A stretch of DNA of 9,634 nucleotides from an uncultured Caulobacterales bacterium (GTDB lineage: Bacteria > Pseudomonadota > Alphaproteobacteria > Caulobacterales > Caulobacteraceae), in assembly GCA_903889785.1 (NCBI GenBank), contig CAISYT010000108.1:1-9634 (forward strand). Reading direction: 5' to 3'. A program made the position numbers and the translations under genes. Below the pieces are notes generated by a model that saw only the letters and a list, made by a program, of their open reading frames with translations, did not search any database and was not told where the DNA came from. Below, piece by piece: positions 1-6,431 of the stretch. The first letter of the stretch is position 1; each line of letters starts with the position of its first letter.

Positions 1-894
1 GAGGTGATGCTGCAGCAGACCACGGTGCCGCATGCCACCCCGTATTTTTTGAACTTTACGCGCCGCTGGCCGACGGTCGGCGACCTCGCGGCCGCGCCGG
101 ACGCGGATATCATGGCCGCCTGGGCGGGCCTTGGCTACTATGCGCGCGCCCGCAACCTGCTGGCCTGCGCCCGCACCGTGGCGCGTGACCACGGCGGAAT
201 ATTTCCGGATAAGGAAGAGGGATTACGCGCCCTGCCTGGCATCGGCACCTATACCGCCGCCGCGATCGCCGCCATTGCATTTCAGCGGCCCGCCAATGTG
301 GTTGACGGCAATGTCGAGCGGGTGATGAGCCGGCTGTTCGCGGTCCAGACACCCCTGTCCGCCGCCAAGCCAGAACTGGCCAGCCTGGCCGCCAGCCTGG
401 TGACAAATGACCGCCCGGGCGACTGGGCGCAGGCGCTGATGGACCTGGGCGCTACGGTATGCCGACCGAAGGGGCCGTTATGTGATCTCTGCCCCTTAGA
501 CCTTGCCTGCGCGGCCCTGGCGGATGGCAATCCGCAAACCTATCCGCGCAAGAGCCCAAAGGCCCTCCGCCCGCGCCGTTACGGTGTGGCCTATGTATTG
601 CGCCGAAACGGCAAGACCGCCCTGATGACCCGGCCGACCAAAGGGCTACTCGGCGGCATGCTTGCCTTGCCGACAAGTGAATGGCGCGCCAAGCCGTGGA
701 CCGACGCAGAAGCCCAGTCCGCCGCGCCCGCCGCCCTCGCCTGGCGTGACGCAGGGGAGATCGAACATGTCTTCACCCACTTTGCCCTGACGTTGCGGGT
801 GTTCGTGGCGGAGGGAAATTGGAACGAGGCAGCCTGGTTCAGCGACATGTCGGGATTGCCAAGCGTGTTCCTGAAGGCGGCGCGAAAGGCCTAG
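1..894 (+). CDS. mutY: A/G-specific adenine glycosylase MutY (5'-truncated by window edge)
   Basis: Base-excision repair enzyme that removes adenine mispaired with 8-oxoguanine or guanine. The frame is open from base 1, and 297 codons are visible. The first codon (GAG) starts EVMLQQT, which aligns with E. coli MutY from its catalytic Glu37, so about 35-40 N-terminal residues lie outside. The helix-hairpin-helix LPGIGTYTA begins at visible residue 78. The catalytic Asp is D102 in VDGNVERV, 101 residues after the Glu, the same spacing as in E. coli. The 4Fe-4S cysteines are C154, C161, C164 and C170 (C-x6-C-x2-C-x5-C). The C-terminal NUDIX-like domain that recognises 8-oxoG follows, with an FTHF segment matching the family F-S-H loop. 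The TAG stop shares bases with the stop of the convergent pseudogene. The GTG and ATG at bases 4-9 are internal codons, not starts. Nothing suggests inactivation. Confidence 0.97.
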   Translation, partial: EVMLQQTTVPHATPYFLNFTRRWPTVGDLAAAPDADIMAAWAGLGYYARARNLLACARTVARDHGGIFPDKEEGLRALPGIGTYTAAAIAAIAFQRPANVVDGNVERVMSRLFAVQTPLSAAKPELASLAASLVTNDRPGDWAQALMDLGATVCRPKGPLCDLCPLDLACAALADGNPQTYPRKSPKALRPRRYGVAYVLRRNGKTALMTRPTKGLLGGMLALPTSEWRAKPWTDAEAQSAAPAALAWRDAGEIEHVFTHFALTLRVFVAEGNWNEAAWFSDMSGLPSVFLKAARKA

Positions 895-1517
895 CCGCGC
901 GCTCTCAGCGGGGCTAGGCCTTGGCCCAGCGCTTCTTCAAGATCGACATCAGCCTCATGGGCCGGCAGGGCCGGGGAGTAGCCAAAGCCCTGGCCATAGT
1001 CACAGCCCAGCGCGCTCAGGGTTTGGGCCATAACCGCAGTCTCAACCCCTTCAGCAACCTTCTCTAGCTTGAGGTCGCGGCCCAGCTTGATCACCGAGCG
1101 GACGATCGTGGCGGACCCTTCGTTGACGCTCATGGTGCGGACGAAATAGCGGTCAATCTTCAGCGAATCCAAGGGAAGACGCGTAAGGTAGGACAGTGAG
1201 GAAAAGCCGGTGCCAAAATCATCAAGGGCTAGGCCGGCACCCGCCTGACGCAAGGCCGTCAAGACCCGGCTAGCGCGGTCAGGATCGCGCATAATCTCGC
1301 CTTCTGTGATCTCTAATTTCAGGGCACAGGACGGCAGGCTGTTTTGCCGGATCACGGCGGCGAGGTCCGTCACCAGCTCAGGGCGCTCGAGCTCGCCGGT
1401 CGACAAATTCACATTGATGGAAAGGGCGGAAAACGCCGACCGTCGGCGGTGCCAGGCGGCGAGTTGCTTGGCAGCGGCACTGACCATGTGATGGCCAAGA
1501 TCAGCTATCAGCCCCAT
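891..1517 (-). other. Residual open EAL-domain segment inside the pseudogene
   Basis: From an internal Met at 1517 this stretch stays open for 208 codons. It keeps nearly all EAL signature residues after the EAL motif itself: NVNLS, LEITEGE, LALDDFGTGFSSL, LKIDRYFV, EKVAEGVET and QGFGYSPAL. It lacks the catalytic Glu of EAL, which lies upstream of the amber codon, so a protein started here should not hydrolyse cyclic-di-GMP. Conservation this good implies recent decay. I see no Shine-Dalgarno that would support independent translation, so I treat it as part of the dead gene rather than as a separate CDS. Confidence 0.7.
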
Positions 1518-2008
1518 TTCCTCGACCAGAGGCAGGAACTCATCGGGCGGCAGTAAGCCACGGCGCTGGCGTTGCTAACGGGCCAGGGCCTCGAAGCCCG
1601 AAACCTCGCCAGAGTCGAACGTACCACAGGCTGATAGAATGGGACGATCTCGCCACGCCCAAGCGCGCCCCGCAGATCGCCCTCCAACGCCAGACGCGAC
1701 AAGCTGTCGGACTCCATGCCACGCCCATAGGCCGCCGCGCCGCAACAATTCAGTCGCGTCGGGCGCATCGTCACCGCCCTCCGCACTGGCCGCGCCAACA
1801 GACATGGTGGGATGAATGTCAAAGCCGGCGATCCGCAGAGGCCGCTCCATGGCTTCGCGCAGACGCTCGGCCGTGTCGCGCGCCGCACCTGTCACGCTGA
1901 TCTGGTCTAGATGCGGGGTCCAGCGCCACAAGGCCGCCCCAGCGCCGCCCAGGGACTCGAGCGCCGAAGTCTGGTCCAATTCACTTTGCTCTGATCTCTA
2001 AGACTCAT
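891..2008 (-). pseudogene. pdeA: Decayed GGDEF-EAL cyclic-di-GMP phosphodiesterase gene, probable pdeA remnant
   Basis: Pieces in different frames together look like a PAS-like/GGDEF/EAL protein. The probable original start is ATG 2008, with AAGGGG 8 bases upstream. A one-base loss near 1985-1987 would join it to the frame carrying DQTSALESLGG and WRWTPHLDQISVTGAAR. This runs directly into DTAERLREAMERP and HPTMSVGAA, the end of a GGDEF domain, so the core including the GGDEF signature is gone (junction about 1872-1886). The frame shifts near 1730-1741, where LALEGDLRGAL and IVPFYQPVVR continue the EAL start in the new frame, and shifts back near 1615-1622. SGFEALAR is then followed by amber TAG (1577-1575) where EAL domains have Trp. 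Downstream the EAL domain is open to the stop at 891. The PAS-like start, the Arg-Gly C-terminus and its position suggest Caulobacter PdeA, which I recall as about 550 residues; that would mean roughly 180 codons lost. Family assignment is firm, orthology is inferred. Frameshifts could in part be sequencing errors. Confidence 0.88.
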
Positions 2009-2016
2009 ACAGCCGG

Positions 2017-2022
2017 CCCCTT
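2017..2022 (-). promoter_or_regulatory. Shine-Dalgarno of the decayed gene
   Basis: The - strand reads AAGGGG, 8 bases before the ATG at 2008-2006. This is the best ribosome-binding match in the 45-base gap after the acetyltransferase stop. It supports ATG 2008 as the original start, even though the frame from that ATG no longer reaches the conserved coding frame. Confidence 0.5.
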
Positions 2023-2053
2023 GTCCGACCCATGAGGGGAGGAAGTGACCTTG

Positions 2054-2635
2054 CTAGATCGGCGTGCCTAGAATTAGGCCGAAAAGACGATGGTCTCGCC
2101 ATTCGCCGTTAATTTTCAGATAAGCCGGGGCGTAGCCTTCCTCTTTGAAGCCGGCTTTGATCAGCAAGCCGCCTGAGGCGATATTGGTCGGCAAACAGGC
2201 TGCCTCAACGCGATGCAGGCCCAAGGGTTTTTGCGCGAACGCGAGCACGGCCTTGACCCCCGCCAATGTGTGTCCGCGACGCAGGTACGGTTTTCCGGCC
2301 CAATAGCCCAGGCTGGCGGTTTGAGCGATACCGCGCCGGACGTTAGACAGCGCAACGCCGCCGACCAAGGCTTCGTCGGACTTGCGGAAAACGAAGAAGG
2401 CGTAGCCGAGCCCCAGGTCGAGGTCGCGCTGATAGGCCGACATGCGACGACGGAACCCGATGCGCGTCAGATCATCGACCGGCCATACCGGCTCCCACGG
2501 CTGCAAATCGTCACGCGAGGCGGCGCGTAGGTCGCGCCACGCCTGGAAATCACAGGTTTGCGGCGGGCGTAGCAAGACCCCATCGCCGGAAAGACGATAC
2601 ACCGGGTCTATTCGGGTCCAGTCGAGCAGGGCCAT
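2054..2635 (-). CDS. GNAT acetyltransferase, RimJ/RimL type
   Basis: 193-residue GNAT-fold protein resembling the ribosomal-protein-alanine N-acetyltransferases RimJ/RimL, which transfer acetyl from acetyl-CoA to a protein N-terminus or small-molecule amine in the cytoplasm. The N-terminal half holds VLLRPPQTCDFQAWRDLRA. The central LVGGVALSNVRRG and LGYWAGKPYLRRGHT segments match the acetyl-CoA-binding core (RRGHTLAG as the R/Q-x-x-G-x-G/A loop). The C-terminal LGLHRVEAACLPTN, LLIKAGFKEEG and YLKINGEWRDH segments are typical of this subfamily. It starts at ATG 2635, 60 bases after the M16 protease stop, without an obvious Shine-Dalgarno, and is probably the last intact gene of the run. The exact substrate cannot be read from sequence; S5 or S18 N-acetylation or an antibiotic-like amine are possible. 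Confidence 0.9.
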   Translation of the reverse strand: MALLDWTRIDPVYRLSGDGVLLRPPQTCDFQAWRDLRAASRDDLQPWEPVWPVDDLTRIGFRRRMSAYQRDLDLGLGYAFFVFRKSDEALVGGVALSNVRRGIAQTASLGYWAGKPYLRRGHTLAGVKAVLAFAQKPLGLHRVEAACLPTNIASGGLLIKAGFKEEGYAPAYLKINGEWRDHRLFGLILGTPI

Positions 2636-2695
2636 AGGAACAGGTTTTGCGCTTCAAAGCCCCGGCTGCAACCCCTCCATTTTCAGAGGGTGGGA

Positions 2696-3973
2696 TCAGA
2701 ACCGAAAAGCCTCCACGGCCTTCATGGCGCTCTGCGGACCCAGCACCGTCGCTGCCGACAGGCCGCTGGCGAAAAGCCTCGATCCGACGCGGGCGATATC
2801 GGCGACCTCGACCGCATCGATAGCCGCCGCCATTTCCGAAGGCGAGAAGAGGCGGTCGAACATCAGGGCCTGACCGGCGGCACCCTCGGCCCGCGCCAGG
2901 GGCTGTTCGCGGCTCATGAAAGTTCCAGATTTCAACTGGGACTTGGCACGGTGCAGTTCGGCGGGTTCGATCCGGCTGGCTAATGCGGCGATTTCACCTG
3001 CGGTCACCGTGGCGGTTTCCATCGCCTTCCCGGCCGCACAACCGGCGTAAACGCCCAGAAGGCCTGTGTCAGCGTAGGTGTCCGCATAGGCATCAATCGC
3101 ATAGACGAGGCCGCGCTTTTCGCGCACCTCCTGGAACAGGCGTGACGACATGCCCCCGCCCAGGGCCTCGGCGAATACGCGGAAAGCGAAATAGTCAGGA
3201 TCGCGCGCCCCGAAGGCTGGCAGCATCAGAACCAGATGCGCCTGCTCCAGCGCTTTGCGGCTTCTTGTTTGGCCGCCCGCGAATGTGGCGAGCGGTGGCG
3301 GCGCAGCTTCGGGGGCGGCAGGCAGAGCACCGAACGCCTCTTGGGCCAGGGCGAGCAGTTCACCCTCCTCCACCGCGCCGGACGCGCAGACCACCAGGCG
3401 ATCAGGAGCATAGATATGCGCCCGCCAGGCGCCCAGGGTGTCGGATATCGCTGTTCCAATGCTGGCTGTCGTGCCCAGGATCGGACGGCCTAGGGGATGC
3501 TCGCCCCAGGCACAGGCCTGCGCCAATTCGAAGACAAGATCGTCCGGCGTATCGGCAGCCTCGGCAATTTCCTGGCCGACCACCTGTTTTTCGCGCTCGA
3601 GATCGCTCTCGTCCAAGGTCGGCCGCAACAACAGGTCGGCGATCACGCCCATGCCCAGCGGCGCAGCACCGCTTAGGGCCCGCACCTGGAAACTAGTTCG
3701 CTCGTAGCCGGTGGCAGCGTTAATATGGCCGCCCTCGTTCTCTACGGCCTCGACGATCTCGCGGGCCGAACGATCTGCAGCCCCCTTGAACACCATGTGT
3801 TCCAGCAGATGCGACCAGCCGCTGTGGCTCGCATCTTCCCACATCGCGCCCCGCCCCGCGACGACGCTGAGCGCTAGGGTCTGCAAGCCTGGCATGGGAT
3901 CGCAGATGACACGAACGCCATTGGGCAGGCGGTGCAGGTTGGGAGTCTCAGACTCCGGCGAAGGCGCGGACAT
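2696..3973 (-). CDS. M16 family zinc metallopeptidase (processing-peptidase-like)
   Basis: 425-residue member of peptidase family M16 (pitrilysin/mitochondrial processing peptidase group), the usual length for the single-unit bacterial form. The inverted zinc motif HLLEH gives ligands H55 and H59 with catalytic E58. The third ligand is probably E135 in VVGQEIAEAADTPDD, about 75 residues on as the family requires. EGGHINAATGYERTSF (residues 80-95) is the conserved segment after the zinc motif. The C-terminal half is the second, non-catalytic domain, with a GGGMSSRLFQEVREKRGL segment typical of the family. No signal peptide is visible, so a cytoplasmic role in clearing peptides or processing proteins is likely. 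Its ATG at 3973 lies 26 bases inside the 3' end of thrC, implying translational coupling. The function in bacteria of this subgroup is poorly defined. Confidence 0.95.
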   Translation of the reverse strand: MSAPSPESETPNLHRLPNGVRVICDPMPGLQTLALSVVAGRGAMWEDASHSGWSHLLEHMVFKGAADRSAREIVEAVENEGGHINAATGYERTSFQVRALSGAAPLGMGVIADLLLRPTLDESDLEREKQVVGQEIAEAADTPDDLVFELAQACAWGEHPLGRPILGTTASIGTAISDTLGAWRAHIYAPDRLVVCASGAVEEGELLALAQEAFGALPAAPEAAPPPLATFAGGQTRSRKALEQAHLVLMLPAFGARDPDYFAFRVFAEALGGGMSSRLFQEVREKRGLVYAIDAYADTYADTGLLGVYAGCAAGKAMETATVTAGEIAALASRIEPAELHRAKSQLKSGTFMSREQPLARAEGAAGQALMFDRLFSPSEMAAAIDAVEVADIARVGSRLFASGLSAATVLGPQSAMKAVEAFRF

Positions 3974-5348
3974 AGGCCTTTACGGTTTCGGCATCGGCCG
4001 GCAGGCGGTCAAATCGCTCCGGCCTTGCGGCCAGGTCAGCGGTTCCGCGTGGAGCATGCGGGATCTGTCCGCTGGCGGCCAGGACAGCCTCGGGGAACTT
4101 GGCCGGATGGGCTGTCGACAATACGACCAAGGGGGTGGTCGGGTCCGGCAGGATGGTTCGGCTGGCGGCGGCGACGCCCACGGCGGTGTGCGGGTCGATC
4201 AGTTCGCCAGTCTCGTTGAGCACGGACAGGATCGTGCGCGCGGTCTGCGGCTCATCAACCGACATACCGCTGAAAATCTCGCGCATACGCGCCAAAGCCG
4301 CGGGCGGCACATTGACCGCGCCGGTTTCGGCGAAGGCCTTGAAGGTGCGCGCGGTTTCAACCCCGTCGCGTCGGATCATTTCGAAATACAGCCGTTCGAA
4401 GTTGGAGGCGATCTGGATATCCATGGCCGGAGACTGGGTGAAAGCCACATTGCCGCGCGCGTAGAGGCCGTCCTGGAAGGCGCGCGCGACGATATCGTTG
4501 CTGTTCGTTGCCGCGACAATGCGTGCGATCGGCAGGCCCATCTGCCGCGCCACGAAACCGGCGAAGGCATCACCGAAATTGCCCGTCGGGGTCGCGAAGG
4601 CGATCGACCGGCCCGGCGCGCCAAGGGCGACAGCGGCCGTGAAATAATACACCGCCTGGGCGGCGATACGGGCCCAGTTGATCGAGTTGACGCCAGAGAG
4701 GTCGACGGCCGTGCGGAAGGCCTCGTCGCAGAAACTGGCCTTGACGATATTCTGGCAGTCGTCGAACGAGCCCTGAATTGACAGACAGCGCACATTGGCG
4801 TCGGTCGCCGTCGTCATGAAGCGGCGCTGCACCTCACTGATGCGGCCCTCGGGAAACAGCGCGACGATGTGCATATTGGCCCGCCCCCGGAACGCCTCGA
4901 CCGCTGCACCTCCAGTGTCGCCGCTCGTGGCGCAGATGATGGTCAGGGTGCGATTCTGAGCGGAAAGGGCGTGTTCATAGAGCCGACCCAGCAACTGCAT
5001 GGCGACGTCCTTGAACGCCAAGGTCGGGCCATGGAACAACTCGAGCAGGAATAGGTTGTCGCCAATCTGGCTGATCGGAGTCACAGCCTTGTGGCTGAAG
5101 GTCGAATAGGCCTCCTCGCACATGTCCAGCAGCACGGCCGAATCTATGTCGGGCCCAGCAAACTTGCCGAGCACGGCGGCGGCAACCTTGGCATAGGGCT
5201 GGCCTGCGAAGGCGGCGATCTCGGCCAATGTGAAGGTCGGCCAGACCTCAGGCGAATAGAGCCCGCCATCGGGCGCCAAGCCCGCCAAGACCGCGTCGAG
5301 GAAGCCAATCGGCGGCGAGGCGCCCCTCGTGGAAATGTAACGGGTCAT
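3948..5348 (-). CDS. thrC: Threonine synthase
   Basis: PLP-dependent cytoplasmic enzyme converting O-phospho-L-homoserine to L-threonine, the last step of threonine synthesis. At 466 residues it has the length of the longer, non-plant type of threonine synthase. It begins MTRYISTRG with the N-terminal domain segment GLAPDGGLY. FHGPTLAFKDVAMQLLGRL carries the expected PLP-binding lysine (K113). ICATSGDTGGAA is the phosphate/PLP-contacting loop, and VNSINWARIAAQ and FATPTGNFGDAFAG are further family signatures. The start is ATG 5348, 7 bases after the surf1 stop, with no strong Shine-Dalgarno, so translation probably continues from upstream. The 3' end overlaps the M16 gene by 26 bases. No regulatory leader is visible. 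Confidence 0.97.
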   Translation of the reverse strand: MTRYISTRGASPPIGFLDAVLAGLAPDGGLYSPEVWPTFTLAEIAAFAGQPYAKVAAAVLGKFAGPDIDSAVLLDMCEEAYSTFSHKAVTPISQIGDNLFLLELFHGPTLAFKDVAMQLLGRLYEHALSAQNRTLTIICATSGDTGGAAVEAFRGRANMHIVALFPEGRISEVQRRFMTTATDANVRCLSIQGSFDDCQNIVKASFCDEAFRTAVDLSGVNSINWARIAAQAVYYFTAAVALGAPGRSIAFATPTGNFGDAFAGFVARQMGLPIARIVAATNSNDIVARAFQDGLYARGNVAFTQSPAMDIQIASNFERLYFEMIRRDGVETARTFKAFAETGAVNVPPAALARMREIFSGMSVDEPQTARTILSVLNETGELIDPHTAVGVAAASRTILPDPTTPLVVLSTAHPAKFPEAVLAASGQIPHAPRGTADLAARPERFDRLPADAETVKAYVRAFAGV

Positions 5349-5355
5349 GGGGTGT

Positions 5356-6084
5356 CTATTGGGTCTTCAGCCAGCGCGATAGCATGGCGGAATAAACGCC
5401 AGCCAGGGCCACGGCAAGGCCGAACCAAGTCATCACATATTGTAGGTGGTTGTTTGGGATGTCGGTCGGTAGGGGCGATGGGACCAGTTCAGGCACCCCT
5501 GGATTGGTCGCTGTTTCTGCGCCCAGGAACACCGGCGCCGGATCGGGCGCTCCCAGCAGGGTGGCCATGGCTCTAAGGTCGCGGGTGTAGAATTTGCCGT
5601 GGGCCGGATCGTCTGGCGGCGCGAACAGGTTGCGTTTGTCGGCGAGGCGCAGCACCCCGATCACATGCACCGTCGCGTCGGAGGCCTGCACTGGCGGACG
5701 CACGCCCATGCTCTCGTCGACAAAGCCACGGTCGACCAGCAGGGTCCTATAGGGGCCGCTTGGCAAAGGGCAGGCTGAGATCAGGCGGCGGCCCGGAGCA
5801 CCATCCTTGACGCCCCACATCTCGACAAATTTCGCCGTCGCGAGGCCCGGGCAATCGACTTCGACGCGGATAAAGTCCAGCTTAAGGGGATCAAACGCCG
5901 CGGCGAGAGCCGGCAGGGCAGGACGCGCGGGGGCAGCCTGCAAGGCGGCGATTTGGGCCAGAAGGCCTTCTTTCCATTGCAGGCGCTGAACCTGCCAGGT
6001 CCCGAGCCCACACAGGATAACCAAACAAACGGAGACGGTGATGGTTAGGCCGATCGGGAACCGCGCCCTGCGATCAGAGGTCAT
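5356..6084 (-). CDS. SURF1-family cytochrome oxidase assembly protein
   Basis: Inner-membrane assembly factor (Surf1/Shy1 family) that helps deliver or insert heme a into cytochrome oxidase subunit I. From ATG 6084 it has 242 residues. A first membrane segment (about residues 10-29) is followed by the family motif LGTWQVQRLQWK. A periplasmic domain containing LLVDRGFV follows. The C-terminal NNHLQYVMTWFGLA motif leads into the second membrane segment. A GTG at 6093 in the same frame is possible, but it sits inside the Shine-Dalgarno GAGGG (6097-6093), which is 8 bases before ATG 6084, so the ATG is preferred. It overlaps the DUF983 gene by 11 bases. Some genomes call this gene shy1. Confidence 0.95.
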   Translation of the reverse strand: MTSDRRARFPIGLTITVSVCLVILCGLGTWQVQRLQWKEGLLAQIAALQAAPARPALPALAAAFDPLKLDFIRVEVDCPGLATAKFVEMWGVKDGAPGRRLISACPLPSGPYRTLLVDRGFVDESMGVRPPVQASDATVHVIGVLRLADKRNLFAPPDDPAHGKFYTRDLRAMATLLGAPDPAPVFLGAETATNPGVPELVPSPLPTDIPNNHLQYVMTWFGLAVALAGVYSAMLSRWLKTQ

Positions 6085-6430
6085 TGCGGCCACCCTCGCG
6101 CGCCTTGTTCATGTATTGGCTTGCGACCATGGCCCCCTTGAGCGGGCGCATGAGCAGCAGCATCAGGATCATGGCGACGGGTAGCCAGATCAAAAGCTGA
6201 AGCCAGATCGGCGGGTGCAATGCCACCTCCATGATCAGCATGCCGAACCCGGCGAACATGCCCACGATCAGGATAATGAAAACCGCAGGCCCCTCGCCCG
6301 TATCGACGCTGGAGAGATCGAATCCGCAGGCCTCGCAGCGGGGGGCGATCTTGACGAAGCCGTCGAACAGATAGCCTTCACCGCAACTGGGGCAGCGTCC
6401 GGCAAGGCCGGACGCCAGCGGATTGGCCAT
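6074..6430 (-). CDS. DUF983 zinc-ribbon membrane protein
   Basis: 118-residue DUF983-family protein. The N-terminal cytoplasmic part has two CxxC pairs, C13-C16 (RCPSCGEG) and C32-C35 (RCEACGFD), as in a zinc ribbon. Two hydrophobic spans follow, about residues 49-68 (FIILIVGMFAGFGMLIMEV) and 76-95 (WLQLLIWLPVAMILMLLLMR), then a basic tail. Its biochemical role is not established to my knowledge. It begins one base after the ctaE stop (TAATATG) and runs into surf1, and DUF983 genes are commonly found beside alphaproteobacterial cox genes, so a part in oxidase assembly or metal handling is a reasonable inference. All four cysteines are present and nothing looks truncated. Confidence 0.93.
   Translation of the reverse strand: MANPLASGLAGRCPSCGEGYLFDGFVKIAPRCEACGFDLSSVDTGEGPAVFIILIVGMFAGFGMLIMEVALHPPIWLQLLIWLPVAMILMLLLMRPLKGAMVASQYMNKAREGGRNDL
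6093..6097 (-). promoter_or_regulatory. Shine-Dalgarno that sets the surf1 start
   Basis: GAGGG on the - strand, 8 bases upstream of ATG 6084 and inside the 3' end of the DUF983 gene. Its position argues against the in-frame GTG at 6093-6091 as start codon. Confidence 0.55.
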
Positions 6431-6431
6431 A

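Noticed and set aside
1306..1556. Short + strand frames opposite the EAL segment
   Set aside because: They are antisense to clear EAL motifs and encode nothing recognisable.
2671..2691. Possible terminator between the M16 gene and the acetyltransferase gene
   Set aside because: Only a 5-bp stem (CCCTC/GAGGG) with an 8-base loop and no T run on the - strand, so it is not convincing.
2983..3696. + strand open frame of 237 codons
   Set aside because: It is antisense to the M16 protease. The product is a low-complexity Arg/Pro-rich string typical of a shadow frame.
3711..4781. Long + strand open frame of 356 codons
   Set aside because: It lies wholly opposite thrC and the M16 gene, both of which have clear catalytic motifs. 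Its product has no recognisable motifs. Such antisense frames are common in GC-rich DNA.
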